64,000 nucleotides of DNA from an uncultured Pseudomonadota bacterium (GCA_903900265.1 CAIUMM010000152.1:1-64000), one strand, 5' to 3'. Positions 31,329 to 42,758 are shown, numbered from the stretch's first letter. A program made the numbers and translations. The notes: generated by a model from the letters alone, not told the origin.

Positions 31329-31592
31329 ATGTTTGGAAAGTTCAAGCTCGATCCCCCCAAGGTTGACCCCGAGTTCATCGAGGCGGTGCGCCGCGCCATG
31401 TCCGAAGCCGAGGAGAAGTTCCTCGGTGGGAAGGGCGAGGCGAAGCGCGAGTGGGTGCGTGAACGCGTCATGGAAGCGGCGCGGCGCGTCAAGCTCGGCA
31501 ACGTCCCCGAGTGGCTGGCGGAGCCGGTGCGCGATGCGGTGATTTACGTGGTCATCGAGGTCGTGTGGACGATGGCGTTCAAGAAGCCGTAG
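31329..31592 (+). CDS. Small protein similar to the soluble tail of LL-H-type holins
   Basis: 87 residues, ATG at 31329. Helical throughout: PEFIEAVRRAMSEAEEKFLG, then GEAKREWVRERVMEAARRVK, and a hydrophobic end (VRDAVIYVVIEVVWTMAF). K-R-E-W-V...A followed by V-I-Y..V-E recalls the cytosolic segment of holin superfamily VI, but there is no N-terminal membrane span, so it is not a typical holin. Its stop overlaps the late promoter box (GTAG). Confidence 0.55.
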   Translation: MFGKFKLDPPKVDPEFIEAVRRAMSEAEEKFLGGKGEAKREWVRERVMEAARRVKLGNVPEWLAEPVRDAVIYVVIEVVWTMAFKKP

Positions 31593-31644
31593 CACTCGAA
31601 GTCCTCCGTCGGGGTGGTTCCTACCCCCCCGAGCGGAGTAGGCT
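31589..31644 (+). promoter_or_regulatory. Late-type promoter (GTAGCACTC box)
   Basis: GTAGCACTC at 31589-31597, 17 bases, TGGTTC as a weak -35 (31615-31620), 18 bases, TAGGCT at 31639-31644. GGAG lies just before the ATG at 31665. Confidence 0.65.
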
Positions 31645-31664
31645 CTGCGTGTCGGAGAACGTCG

Positions 31665-33206
31665 ATGAACTGGTCAGGAGTGCTCGGAACGCCTGTCAAG
31701 GCACGCGATAGCGGAACGCCGAAGGTCATGGATCTTCCGGCGTTCGACGGCTATGGCGATCCGAAGAAGCTCGACGTGATCAGCCGCATCGCGGAGCAGG
31801 GGGGTCGTGACCCCCAGCTTGCGACCGTCGCGGTCAACATTTTCCGCGAGTGCGATGTCTCGCCCCGGGACTATCGCGGGCAGGCAGCGGCGATCTTGAA
31901 GTGGGTGCAGCGGAATATCTATTACGTAAATGAGCCGGATGAACGCCTACAAGACCCGTTCTACACCCTGAAGGTGAGATACGGCGACTGCGACGATATG
32001 GCGATTCTGGTGTATGCGCTGGCGCGAAGCGTGCGCCTCCCGGCTCGGCTCGTCATCTCCGGTGTCACCAAGAACGGCACGAAGGTGCGCTACCGGCAGG
32101 GCGATCCCTCGTTCGACCGCTCGGTGGATTGGAGCCACATCTACTTGATGATCGGCGACCGTCCCTACGGCCAGCCGGAGTGGATGTACGCGGAGCCTAC
32201 CCTCAATGTTCCTCTCGGTTGGGATGTAGTGGCGCACAAGGGCGACATTCTCCCGGAGATGACCACAACCTCGTCCTATGGAAGTCCCATGCCTGCTTTC
32301 GACTCCTACCTCTCCTCACGCCGCTTCACGTCGCGTAGCTCGTATCCCACCATCCCGACGTACAGCCCGACGGCTCCGGCGAGCACTTACGCCCCGTCCT
32401 ACCCGACCATCCCGACGGGCAGCCCGACGACGCCGACGAACACCTACGACCCGTCCATCCCGTCGTTCAGCCCGTCTCTGTCCACCTCGGGCGGCGGCTA
32501 CTTCGCCAACACGTTCGCCCCGACCGTACCGGGCACCTCGGGATCGGGCTCCGGAGACAGCACCCGGGTGCCGTTGCTCTACACCCGTGCGGGTGGCAGC
32601 AGCAGCAGCCTCGAAGAACGCGTGATCCCGGAAGGACAGTCGGCGGAGGCTCCGACCTACCAGCAGGGTGGGGACGCGGACGGTCGCGCCAACGCGGTGG
32701 CGATCCTCCTCGTAGATCGCGGCGGGCAGATCCTTCTGCTCCACCGCGCTCCCGATCAGGCGCTCATGGGCGGTGCGTGGGATCTGCCCGGCGGCAAGGT
32801 TGACCCTCGTGGGTCAGCGCGCGATCAGGCGGTTCGCATCCTCTTGGCGGAAGCCGGGATCAAACTGCCCGCAGCCGCTCTCCGCCCCCTGCTCACCGCT
32901 TACCATCCGTCCGCTGGCACCTCGATGTTCTTCGTGGCGCAGGTTCCCGGCGATGCCGCACGCACCGCTCGGGTCAGCGCCCCGGAGCACGTTGAGTTCC
33001 GTTGGGTAACTCCCGAGGAAGGGCGCGAGGATATGCAGCTTGTCCCCTACATGCCCCTCGTGCTCCGGGCGCTCCATCAGGCGATGCGCGGCGGTTCCGG
33101 CTACGGGGCTCCGGACTTCGCGACCACCGCGAAGTTCGGCGTGGGGGCTTTGATCGCCGCCGTCGCGGCGGGCTACGTCATCGGACAGCTTCGGAGCGCG
33201 CGGTAG
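31665..33206 (+). CDS. Transglutaminase-like / degenerate Nudix fusion with C-terminal membrane anchor
   Basis: 513 residues from the ATG at 31665. Residues 40-185 are transglutaminase-like: YGDC109DDMAILVYALARSV, then WSH158IYLMI and MYAEPTLN at 174-181, where the usual Asp of the triad is Glu177. Residues 200-330 are a Ser/Thr/Pro/Tyr-rich linker with YPTIPTGSPTTP-type repeats. Residues 340-470 are Nudix-like (AVAILLVDRGGQILLLHRAP, GGAWDLPGGKVDPRG), but the Nudix box at 376-399 lacks its metal-binding Glu residues (Gly and Ala instead), so it is probably inactive. A hydrophobic C-terminus (GVGALIAAVAAGYVIG) ends in RSAR. Probably a membrane-anchored virion enzyme. Confidence 0.75.
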   Translation: MNWSGVLGTPVKARDSGTPKVMDLPAFDGYGDPKKLDVISRIAEQGGRDPQLATVAVNIFRECDVSPRDYRGQAAAILKWVQRNIYYVNEPDERLQDPFYTLKVRYGDCDDMAILVYALARSVRLPARLVISGVTKNGTKVRYRQGDPSFDRSVDWSHIYLMIGDRPYGQPEWMYAEPTLNVPLGWDVVAHKGDILPEMTTTSSYGSPMPAFDSYLSSRRFTSRSSYPTIPTYSPTAPASTYAPSYPTIPTGSPTTPTNTYDPSIPSFSPSLSTSGGGYFANTFAPTVPGTSGSGSGDSTRVPLLYTRAGGSSSSLEERVIPEGQSAEAPTYQQGGDADGRANAVAILLVDRGGQILLLHRAPDQALMGGAWDLPGGKVDPRGSARDQAVRILLAEAGIKLPAAALRPLLTAYHPSAGTSMFFVAQVPGDAARTARVSAPEHVEFRWVTPEEGREDMQLVPYMPLVLRALHQAMRGGSGYGAPDFATTAKFGVGALIAAVAAGYVIGQLRSAR

Positions 33207-33209
33207 GTC

Positions 33210-33439
33210 ATGCCTGCGTTTCTGCCCTCTCGCAGAAACCCCGAGTCGGCATCCATCGGAGCCGTTACGGGGGCTGTCGCGGCTTCGGCGCACGGTAGCG
33301 GCTACGACGACCCGGAAGGGTTTCTTGGCCTGAACTGGCGGTCTATCGGAGTGGGCGTTTTTGTTGCTGTAATCACGGCTGTTGCCACGGATGTCGCTCT
33401 CTCGGAGTGGCACACCTACCGGAAAAAAGGTCTACCTAA

Positions 33440-33443
<4 letters not shown>
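33210..33443 (+). CDS. Small single-pass membrane protein
   Basis: 77 residues. Starts with a basic S-R-R-N-P segment, then a Gly/Ala-rich stretch, one membrane segment (SIGVGVFVAVITAVATDVAL) and a basic tail (HTYRKKGLPK). ATGA coupling to the 950-residue gene that follows, which carries similar R-R-N-P motifs. Confidence 0.65.
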
Positions 33444-36291
<2,848 letters not shown>

Positions 36292-36292
<1 letters not shown>

Positions 36293-36444
36293 TGGCGAAG
36301 GCTCCTTACTGGTTTGTCCCGGAGGGCTCGGGCTACCGTCTGTTGAAGGACGGGAAGCCGACCGGCACCCGGTACGCTTCGCTCGCGGAGGCGAAGGCGG
36401 ACGCGTCGGAGAAGAACACGGCATGGCGCAACGGAAAGAAGTAG
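36292..36444 (+). CDS. Very small basic protein
   Basis: 50 residues from the ATG at 36292, whose A is shared with the preceding stop. APYWFVPEGSGYRLLKDGKP, then TRYASLAEAKADAS. The pattern GYRLLKDGKPxGTRYASLxEA loosely resembles the DGWYVGG module (a strand, D-G, then R-Y-A-S-x-x-E-A), so it may be a stand-alone version. Function unknown. Confidence 0.55.
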
Positions 36445-36451
36445 CCGAGGT

Positions 36452-36480
36452 TTGACAACTGGCTACCCGGAGCATAGCTT
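36452..36480 (+). promoter_or_regulatory. Sigma70-type promoter without the late box
   Basis: TTGACA (36452-36457), 17 bases, TAGCTT (36475-36480). The ATG at 36487 is six bases beyond the -10, so the transcript should be leaderless. No GTAGCACTC box upstream; the consensus -35 may make it unnecessary. Confidence 0.6.
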
Positions 36481-36486
36481 CCGGGC

Positions 36487-36852
36487 ATGGCAAACCACGT
36501 CGAGATTGAGGAGTTCATCACCCCCGAACGCGTCGAGTGGGCGCACGGTCGCGCCCTCATGGCGCAGCACGGGGGGCGGCAGACGTTCGCGGACACCGGG
36601 TGGCGTGCCGCCCTCGCTCGTGATCCGAAGCTGCTGAAGGCGTTGGAGCGCGGTGCGGAGATCGTATCGCAGATCGACGAAAACCAGCGGGGACGCACCC
36701 GACGCGCCGCCGACAAGTTCGATGAGTCGATGGAGACGACCACCACGCAGTTGTGGCGGGAAGCCTACCGGCTCTGCGACGCGGGCACGCCCATCCGGAA
36801 CTTCGAGTGGATCTACGGAGCCGCTGCGCTGCTCTGCGGCTACAACACGTGA
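36487..36852 (+). CDS. Uncharacterised helical protein
   Basis: 121 residues. VEIEEFITPERVEWAHGRAL, then LKALERGAEIVSQIDENQRG and a second helical part (TTTTQLWREAYRLCDAGTPI). No family recognised. Its stop overlaps the GTG of the next gene. Confidence 0.6.
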   Translation: MANHVEIEEFITPERVEWAHGRALMAQHGGRQTFADTGWRAALARDPKLLKALERGAEIVSQIDENQRGRTRRAADKFDESMETTTTQLWREAYRLCDAGTPIRNFEWIYGAAALLCGYNT

Positions 36853-37172
36853 CCGGACAGCAAGCCGAGAAAGAGTATCAGGAGGCGAAGGAACATCTTC
36901 GCGCTTTCTTTGTGGCGGTGGCGGAGCGGAAGATCGACAGCGAGATCGCCCGTGGCATCCCGGACATCGCCGACCGTTTGAGCTACCTCGCGTCACTCCG
37001 GATGTACGACGGGTGCAAGAACCTTATCGCCGTGTTCGAGGCGTACTTGGAGGCGCAGGTGAACCTAATGTTGGCGAACCAGCACGAAGCCACGACGACG
37101 CGGTGGACGGAGTACAACAAGGTGGTGGGAGCGGACAGCGCCGACCCGGAGTATTTGCGCCCCGAGGAGTAG
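36849..37172 (+). CDS. Uncharacterised helical protein, coupled
   Basis: 107 residues from the GTG at 36849 (GTGA overlap). Entirely helical: QQAEKEYQEAKEHLRAFFVA, MYDGCKNLIAVFEAYLEAQV. Together with the previous product it may form a complex. No family recognised. Confidence 0.6.
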   Translation: MTGQQAEKEYQEAKEHLRAFFVAVAERKIDSEIARGIPDIADRLSYLASLRMYDGCKNLIAVFEAYLEAQVNLMLANQHEATTTRWTEYNKVVGADSADPEYLRPEE

Positions 37173-37227
37173 GTAGCACTCCATTTCGTTCTCCGACGTT
37201 GATAGGAACCCTCCGGGTCGGTATGCT
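37173..37227 (+). promoter_or_regulatory. Late-type promoter (GTAGCACTC box)
   Basis: GTAGCACTC (37173-37181), 17 bases, TTGATA (37199-37204), 17 bases, TATGCT (37222-37227). The box begins directly after the TAG stop of the previous gene. GGAG precedes the GTG at 37250. Confidence 0.75.
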
Positions 37228-37249
37228 CTGCTCTGCTTTGGAGTAGTGC

Positions 37250-37642
37250 GTGTTTGATACCAACGAGTCCTTGCCAAGCGGCTACGGGTACGCGGGGGGA
37301 ACCCCTTCGGATCTCGCCTCTCTCGCCCCTGCGGACGGCGCGTTGCCTTCATCCTACGGCGCAGCGACGACCCCCGCAGCGGGGGCTTCGCCCTCGACCT
37401 CGTACGCAGCCCCTCCCGCCAAGACGCTCGCGGACTTCGCGCAGGGCATGAGTCAAGCCGTGCAGCAGACGGTGGCTCCTGTCGCCCAAGGGTTTCAGGC
37501 GTCGGGGAAAGCCTCGGCTCCGCAAGAGCCTCCGGCTGATCCCCCCCAAAGCTCAAACTGGAAGGTCTACGCAGTCCTTGGCCTCACGGCCATAGGCGTG
37601 GGTGGCACCCTTTGGTGGCTCAACCGCAAGAAAGGAGAGTAG
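37250..37642 (+). CDS. Tail-anchored membrane protein
   Basis: 130 residues, GTG start at 37250. Gly/Ser/Pro/Ala-rich, disordered N-terminal two thirds (LPSSYGAATTPAAGASPSTS), an amphipathic stretch (GMSQAVQQTVAPVAQGF), then one membrane segment (VYAVLGLTAIGVGGTLWWL) and the basic end NRKKGE. Typical of the set of C-terminally anchored proteins in this block. Confidence 0.7.
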   Translation: MFDTNESLPSGYGYAGGTPSDLASLAPADGALPSSYGAATTPAAGASPSTSYAAPPAKTLADFAQGMSQAVQQTVAPVAQGFQASGKASAPQEPPADPPQSSNWKVYAVLGLTAIGVGGTLWWLNRKKGE

Positions 37643-37644
37643 CC

Positions 37645-38025
37645 ATGCCTATCCGGTTCAACACATCGCGCCGAGGTATGTTTCGCGCACAGACCATGCT
37701 GCGATCCTACCCCGAAGTCTTCGCCACCGACGTGGATTATGACGCGAAGCACGGAGCCTACAACGGAACGACCCCCGCGCAAGCGGTGGGCAACCTCGTC
37801 GGCACGGTTGGCGTGGCGGCGGCGACCGAGTTCCTGAAGATGGAGCAGCTTCGGCAACAGCAGGAAACGGAGAGAATCCGTCTGCAAGAAGAAACGAGGA
37901 AAGCGCAGGAACTCGCGGCCACGATGGAGTCTGTCAAGACTGCCGCGATGTGGGTAGCGGGCGGCTTTCTGGTATTGGGCGCGGCCCGCTACTTCAGCAA
38001 TCTTTCCACTACTCGGAGTTCGTGA
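37645..38025 (+). CDS. Tail-anchored protein with coiled coil
   Basis: 126 residues, ATG at 37645. Basic N-terminus (PIRFNTSRRGMFRAQTM), GNLVGTVGVAAATEFLKMEQ, a coiled coil (LRQQQETERIRLQEETRKAQ) and a C-terminal membrane segment (TAAMWVAGGFLVLGAARYF). The layout matches the proteins at 49914 and 50321. Confidence 0.7.
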   Translation: MPIRFNTSRRGMFRAQTMLRSYPEVFATDVDYDAKHGAYNGTTPAQAVGNLVGTVGVAAATEFLKMEQLRQQQETERIRLQEETRKAQELAATMESVKTAAMWVAGGFLVLGAARYFSNLSTTRSS

Positions 38026-38834
38026 TGTCCTATGGCGATGGCGGTTTCTATTTTCTTCAGCCTGTCGGCAACGGCTACGGCGGGATCGAAGTGCGCTCGA
38101 ATCGGGGTGGCTACGGGGCTGCTCGCCCGGCGCTCGCTACCGAACGGCTTCACCCGAGCCACTTGAAAAGCATCCTCACCCGATACCAGACGTACCTGAA
38201 GGAACTGTACCAGAAGTTCCTCGGATACCCGGTGCTCTCGTCCTCCCGTGTAGCAGCGGAGAAGAAGTTCAACGAGGCGAAGCGCGCAGAGCCCGTGCTG
38301 AAGTCCATGTGGAAGACCGCCTCCGGCGGCACCGACACGGGCGCGCATTGGCGCTACGGAGACCTGCCCTCGACTGTCCAGAGCGGCATCGGGTGGTGGA
38401 TCGTCAAGAACATCATCGACCCGCGCTACGGAGGGGTTCCCGGAGCGGTGACCTACGACGCCGGCTCTACGGTGACCTACGACACCTACGGCCCGTCCAG
38501 CACCCGCGACACCACGAAGGTTCCGAGCATCCCGAAGATCCCCGGGCCGAAGCTCGGAGGCGGCGGCGGCACGACGCAAACCCTGACGACCGCGCCCCCG
38601 GCGACCGTCATGGGGCCGCAGGCGGTTGCGACGGACACGGAGCAGGCGGTGGCCGCTTCACAGGCCGCGATGTCGGCACAGGCCGCCGACACGGTGACGG
38701 CTGCGCAGGTGGAGCAAGCACGCGTGGATGGGGGCTTCCTGTCTACGAACACCGGGAAAGCGGTGGCTGCCGTAGCCGCAGCGGGCGTGGGCTACTTCGT
38801 GTGGAAGCAGATCAAAAAGAATCGCGGAGGCTGA
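38025..38834 (+). CDS. Tail-anchored membrane protein
   Basis: 269 residues, ATG at 38025 overlapping the previous stop; GTG at 38022 is an alternative. Residues 45-140 are folded (LKSILTRYQTYLKELYQKFL, IGWWIVKNIIDPRYGGVPG), followed by Thr/Pro/Gly-rich linker, Ala-rich helix (AVAASQAAMSAQAADTVTAA) and a membrane segment (GKAVAAVAAAGVGYFVW) with the basic end KQIKKNRGG. Confidence 0.7.
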   Translation: MSYGDGGFYFLQPVGNGYGGIEVRSNRGGYGAARPALATERLHPSHLKSILTRYQTYLKELYQKFLGYPVLSSSRVAAEKKFNEAKRAEPVLKSMWKTASGGTDTGAHWRYGDLPSTVQSGIGWWIVKNIIDPRYGGVPGAVTYDAGSTVTYDTYGPSSTRDTTKVPSIPKIPGPKLGGGGGTTQTLTTAPPATVMGPQAVATDTEQAVAASQAAMSAQAADTVTAAQVEQARVDGGFLSTNTGKAVAAVAAAGVGYFVWKQIKKNRGG

Positions 38835-38835
38835 T

Positions 38836-39465
38836 GTGGCTACCTTCCGGTCTACCGTCACCAGCGTCAACAGCACGTACCCGGTCTCGGCGTACTCCCC
38901 TCAGATGTACGCGGAGTACGCGGGGTGGTACGACGAACTCGGTGCGTGGTTGAAGGGGGCAGAGGAATCCGGGTTCTACTTGGACAGCGGCGGGTACGGC
39001 TGGTACTACGACGGCAATCCGAACACGCTCAAAATGGCTACCGCCCTCGACAAAGCCTACGGCAACGAGTCGATTGACTTGGTGTTCGCTCCGGGAGGCG
39101 GGACGCGGATCACCTACGCGAAAACCCATCCGAAGTGGCAGGCGATCTTCGACAAGGTCGTGAAGGGGAAGAACCCGGTCACGAAGGAGACGCTCAAAGC
39201 AGCAGCGGAGAAGGAGGGGGGCAGGGAGACGACGGGGAGAGCCGTAGACCCGGCAGCTACCCCCGCTGCGACCAAACAGGATAGGAATGTCAGCCTCGGC
39301 GGCGGAGCCCCCCCGCCGGAGCCGGAGGACGTGCCGTTCTACCAGAAGTCGTGGTTCATCCCCGCCGTGGGCGTGGCGACGGGCGTCGCCGTTCTGGCTG
39401 TCGTGTTCTGGCCGAGCCCCAAGAAGGCAAACCCGAAATCCAAGAAGCGCAAGCGGAGCAGGTAG
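38836..39465 (+). CDS. Tail-anchored membrane protein
   Basis: 209 residues, GTG at 38836. Tyr/Ser-rich start (YSPQMYAEYAGWYDELGAWL), a folded alpha/beta part, charged linker, then PFYQKSWFIPAVGVATGVAV, a membrane segment, and a long basic end (PSPKKANPKSKKRKRSR). Its anchor resembles that of the protein at 59640-60137 (PFWKNPWFIAACATTVIGVV). Confidence 0.7.
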   Translation: MATFRSTVTSVNSTYPVSAYSPQMYAEYAGWYDELGAWLKGAEESGFYLDSGGYGWYYDGNPNTLKMATALDKAYGNESIDLVFAPGGGTRITYAKTHPKWQAIFDKVVKGKNPVTKETLKAAAEKEGGRETTGRAVDPAATPAATKQDRNVSLGGGAPPPEPEDVPFYQKSWFIPAVGVATGVAVLAVVFWPSPKKANPKSKKRKRSR

Positions 39466-39467
39466 CC

Positions 39468-40046
39468 ATGAAAGGCAAAAAGAGCTACACCAACTGGCAT
39501 TGGGGCATCGACCCCAAGCACGTCCTCGAATGGGATGACCCGGACTACCCCGAGGGCGAACTGGTGGAGTGTGGCCGCCTTGTGGAGCTTCACATCAAGA
39601 AGCCCGGCCAGAGCAAAGACACCATCATCCGACTCAACCGCAAGGAAGGAAACGGGTCACACCTCGTGTTTGACCCGGAGCACCCCAACCAGCGGCTCTA
39701 CATCCTTTCGCACCCGGACTTTGCCAAGCGTATGCAGCAAACGCACCGGAAAAACCCCGACTTCAAGGGGGGCTCCGAGTTCCGCGTGATGCCGCTGGCG
39801 GACATCGCCAAGGCGATTGGTGGGAGACACGCAACGCGAGACTACCCGAAGATCAACGCCGCCCCTATCGGCATCCTCACGCACGTCGTGTACGCGACGG
39901 AGAAGGAGGGCGACGGCTACTCTCAGTACATCCACGAGTTCGGAGAAGAAGTCGGGCCGCCTCCCGGCCTCGCCGCTGATGATAAGGGGCGACTTTGGAT
40001 TGTCGGCGGGAACTACACAGCACCTACGCCGGGCATCACGGACTAA
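39468..40046 (+). CDS. Uncharacterised soluble protein
   Basis: 192 residues, ATG at 39468. Trp/His-rich start (KSYTNWHWGIDPKHVLEWDD), then GRLVELHIKKPGQSKDTIIR and a mixed remainder (NAAPIGILTHVVYATEKEGD). It contains HRKNPDF. No membrane segment, unlike its four upstream neighbours. No family recognised. Confidence 0.6.
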   Translation: MKGKKSYTNWHWGIDPKHVLEWDDPDYPEGELVECGRLVELHIKKPGQSKDTIIRLNRKEGNGSHLVFDPEHPNQRLYILSHPDFAKRMQQTHRKNPDFKGGSEFRVMPLADIAKAIGGRHATRDYPKINAAPIGILTHVVYATEKEGDGYSQYIHEFGEEVGPPPGLAADDKGRLWIVGGNYTAPTPGITD

Positions 40047-40079
40047 GTAGTCCCTCAACCTACGCATCTCGGAGAACCT

Positions 40080-40856
40080 ATGTCTTCTACCTTCACGACC
40101 GCGATCTCTACGGGACAATGGTTTTTCGTCACCGACGCGAACCCCAACACCGCAATCCCCGCGACGCGCGGCTCGCTCGCGCTTCGCATTGACGCGGGAA
40201 ACGCAAGCCTCTGGATCAACACGGACAACGCGACGGCGTGGAGCACCCCGCTGGTGGTTACCGCTGCGGGCACCGTTGACCTCGCCTCCGTCAGCCAGCT
40301 TTTGCTCGCCGACAACACCAGCCCCTCGTTGGACATCGGTTCGACCGGACTGCTGAACCTGTTGCGCTTCGTCACCACGAACGGTGCGGAGCAGATGGTC
40401 TACAACGGCATCCTGCCGTTTCAGATCAACACGGGCGGCCTCAACGTCGTAGCCGGAACCGTGGTGCTGCCGGAGGCATCGCTCAACGTGGCGAACGCCA
40501 CCACCGATGCCGCGAACAACGCCGTCACCGCAGGGCTTTTCATCCGGAAGTCGCTCGCGTCGAACGGGGGAGCCCCCATCAACACCGATGTCGTGCTGCC
40601 CGCGCGCGTCGGCGGTTGGCGCATCGTGGACGCCTACATCATCTCCGCTGGGCCGACCGGCGGCACGGTGCAGGTGAACACCACGACCCCGGCAGCGGTG
40701 ACCGACGCGATGGTGCCGGGCAACGCAAACGTGGTGACGCGCAACACCTCGCTCACGCTGGCGAACGCCACGTTTGCGAGCGGCGCTTCGATCCGCTTCA
40801 CGATTGGCACCGGGGCTCCGGTTACCGAAGCCTTCGTGCGCATCGAGCCGCTGTAG
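40080..40856 (+). CDS. Beta-rich virion-type protein
   Basis: 258 residues, ATG at 40080. Almost entirely short strands with Thr/Asn/Ala/Gly turns: GQWFFVTDANPNTAIPATRG, then GTVQVNTTTPAAVTDAM and IRFTIGTGAPVTEAFVRIEP. The N-terminal 60 residues resemble beta-propeller or fibre-head repeats, and the last 110 look like a jelly-roll or carbohydrate-binding-like sandwich. Candidate spike, fibre or minor capsid protein. Confidence 0.6.
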   Translation: MSSTFTTAISTGQWFFVTDANPNTAIPATRGSLALRIDAGNASLWINTDNATAWSTPLVVTAAGTVDLASVSQLLLADNTSPSLDIGSTGLLNLLRFVTTNGAEQMVYNGILPFQINTGGLNVVAGTVVLPEASLNVANATTDAANNAVTAGLFIRKSLASNGGAPINTDVVLPARVGGWRIVDAYIISAGPTGGTVQVNTTTPAAVTDAMVPGNANVVTRNTSLTLANATFASGASIRFTIGTGAPVTEAFVRIEPL

Positions 40857-41081
40857 TCAGTTCGCGGCTTTATCCGTACGTTCGGCTTTCATATCGTAGA
40901 ACTTCGAGGTCGCTGCGTACACGTTGATGTAGTCGTGGAGCGCGGCGCGTACGAGGTCGGAGACCGTGGTGTGATCTCGGGTTCTCTCCGTTTCAATGTC
41001 CGCCATTTCCTGAAGGCGGCTGAAGACACGTTTTCGGATGCGCACGCGCATGAGGTGATGTGTGGGGGTCTGCCCGGCCAT
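40857..41081 (-). CDS. Small ribbon-helix-helix protein
   Basis: 74 residues from the ATG at 41081. LMRVRIRKRVFSRLQEMADI, then ERTRDHTTVSDLVRAALHDY fit a ribbon-helix-helix: basic strand, helix, T-V-S-D-L-V-R turn and helix. It lies antisense to its neighbours, abutting the stop of the beta-rich gene. Probable transcription regulator; the double late box 40 bp beyond its start could be its target, but this is only positional. Confidence 0.65.
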   Translation of the reverse strand: MAGQTPTHHLMRVRIRKRVFSRLQEMADIETERTRDHTTVSDLVRAALHDYINVYAATSKFYDMKAERTDKAAN

Positions 41082-41113
41082 GAAGAACTCCGCAAGGGTA
41101 AGGAATATCTTAT

Positions 41114-41181
41114 GTAGCACTATCTGTAGCACTCCAACAAGTGCCCGTGGCTGGCGCGGGCGCAGCCCAGCGGTGTAGAAC
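41114..41181 (+). promoter_or_regulatory. Late-type promoter with two boxes
   Basis: A box variant GTAGCACTA at 41114-41122 and a perfect GTAGCACTC at 41126-41134, 17 bases, TGGCGC (41152-41157), 18 bases, TAGAAC (41176-41181). The only doubled box; it serves the probable capsid operon. Confidence 0.65.
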
Positions 41182-41243
41182 AGGAAAGTCTCACCTCGTT
41201 GGCGGCCCTCGACCGCCGCGTTCCTCATCCTCGGAGAATGAAC

Positions 41244-42758
41244 ATGGCCGTTTTCGTCACCAACCCCTCTCGCCGCAGTCGCGTTCGGGCCGCCCCTCGT
41301 ACCAATGGCGCGGTCAACAAGCTCATCGCCAAGCAGATCGGCGTGGACATTCGTACCCAAGCGGGTCGTGACGCAGTTGCCGCGTTCAAGCGCACCCCCG
41401 CCTACAAGGCATGGGGCACCAAGTCCGCCAAGGCGATCACCGCCGAGCGCGCTCGGATGAAGAAGCGGACTTCCGAGAGCAAGGCGTACACCAAGAAAAC
41501 CGGCAAGAGCCGCGCCGCGCAGTTCATCGAATCCATCCTCGGCAAGAAGGCGGGCAAGAAGAAGCGTGGTGGTCGCAAGGGCAAGGGCGGCGCAGCAGCG
41601 TCCGCTCCCGCCGCGTCCGCTCCGGCAGCCAAAGCGACCGGTGGTGTGAAGCTGACCGCGAAGGGTCAGCCCTACATCGTCAAGATGGTGGACGGGCGGA
41701 AGCGCGCCGTGTTCATCAGCAAGGCGGAGGCCGCCGCGATGGGCAAGAAGACTCCCGCTGCCAAAGGCCCGGCTGCCAAGACCACCAAGCGCGGCAAGGC
41801 TGGCAAGAAGAAGAATCCGTACGGGTTCTTCGGCAGCCGCCGCAAGAACGGTCTCTCGGGCGGTCTCGACACCGCGATGAGCTTCGCCAAGTCGCAGTTG
41901 ACCGTCCGCAACGCGCTCTACACCGCCGGTACGGGCGCGGTCGTGGGTATCGCCCACGCCTACCTCGCCCCGATCATCGGCAACGCCATCTCCGAGTACG
42001 CTCCGAAGATCCCGGTCGTCGGTGAGTACGTGGCACGGGCCGGCGAAGCCGCTCCCTACACCATCACCGGCTTCCTCGCCGGCACCGTGGTGGCGGGCAT
42101 CGGCGCGGCGTTGAACGTCAGCCCGGCCCTCTACGGCCCGGCGGCGGTTCTCGCGCTCGGCTCCGGTATCGTCATGGATACCGTGTCGGCGTACGACCAG
42201 ATGGGCGCGGGCGGCGACAAGGCCGGCATCGTCTACAACGGTCTCGCCTACAACGGCATCGCCTACAGCGGCGTGGCCGTGACCAACCCCGGCTACGGCT
42301 CGGCAGACGCTCAGGCTGTCATGGCGGAGTACGGGGACGCGATGGAGTCGGACGCCGCGATGAGCGGTGACGATTTCGACGACGCCGAAGGGCAGGCGTT
42401 GATGAACGGCCCCCGCGCCTTCTTCGCTCGCTTCGGCCACCCGGCTCGCGTCGCCTCGCGCGCACGCAGCGCCTACAGCCGTCACGCGGGCAAGCAGGGT
42501 CACCGTTGGGCGTGGTTGATCAAGCTCGTCGGCTTCGACAAGGCCGCTGAGATTGCTTCGCTGCCCCCCGAGCGTCGTCTCTCCGTCATCGCGTCGCTGA
42601 AGTCGCAGGCTCTCCGCAGCCTTCCCGCCCTGATGGCCCAGCAGAACACCGGCACCACCGGTAGCAGCCCCTACAGCATGGGTGCCAGCAGCGGTTCGCA
42701 GGGTGCTGACGGTTCTTCGGGCTACGGAGCCATCGTCTACGCGGGCGCGGGTTACTAA
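41244..42758 (+). CDS. Basic, membrane-spanning virion-type protein
   Basis: 504 residues. The ATG at 41244 is preferred (GGAG eight bases upstream); ATG 41238 is the alternative. Residues 1-190 are very Lys/Ala-rich with histone-like blocks (KKAGKKKRGGRKGKGGAAAS, KTTKRGKAGKKKNPYGFF). Residues about 215-315 contain three hydrophobic segments (TAGTGAVVGIAHAYLAPIIG, YTITGFLAGTVVAGIGAALN, AAVLALGSGIVMDTV). The rest is Gly/Tyr-rich, with a helical region (RLSVIASLKSQALRSLPALM) and a Ser/Gly tail. DNA-binding tail plus membrane domain suggests a bridge between genome and virion membrane. Strongly positioned before the capsid-like gene. Confidence 0.7.
   Translation: MAVFVTNPSRRSRVRAAPRTNGAVNKLIAKQIGVDIRTQAGRDAVAAFKRTPAYKAWGTKSAKAITAERARMKKRTSESKAYTKKTGKSRAAQFIESILGKKAGKKKRGGRKGKGGAAASAPAASAPAAKATGGVKLTAKGQPYIVKMVDGRKRAVFISKAEAAAMGKKTPAAKGPAAKTTKRGKAGKKKNPYGFFGSRRKNGLSGGLDTAMSFAKSQLTVRNALYTAGTGAVVGIAHAYLAPIIGNAISEYAPKIPVVGEYVARAGEAAPYTITGFLAGTVVAGIGAALNVSPALYGPAAVLALGSGIVMDTVSAYDQMGAGGDKAGIVYNGLAYNGIAYSGVAVTNPGYGSADAQAVMAEYGDAMESDAAMSGDDFDDAEGQALMNGPRAFFARFGHPARVASRARSAYSRHAGKQGHRWAWLIKLVGFDKAAEIASLPPERRLSVIASLKSQALRSLPALMAQQNTGTTGSSPYSMGASSGSQGADGSSGYGAIVYAGAGY

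Noticed and set aside
31329-31592. Confident holin call
   Set aside because: The N-terminal membrane span of LL-H-type holins is absent; only the soluble part is similar.
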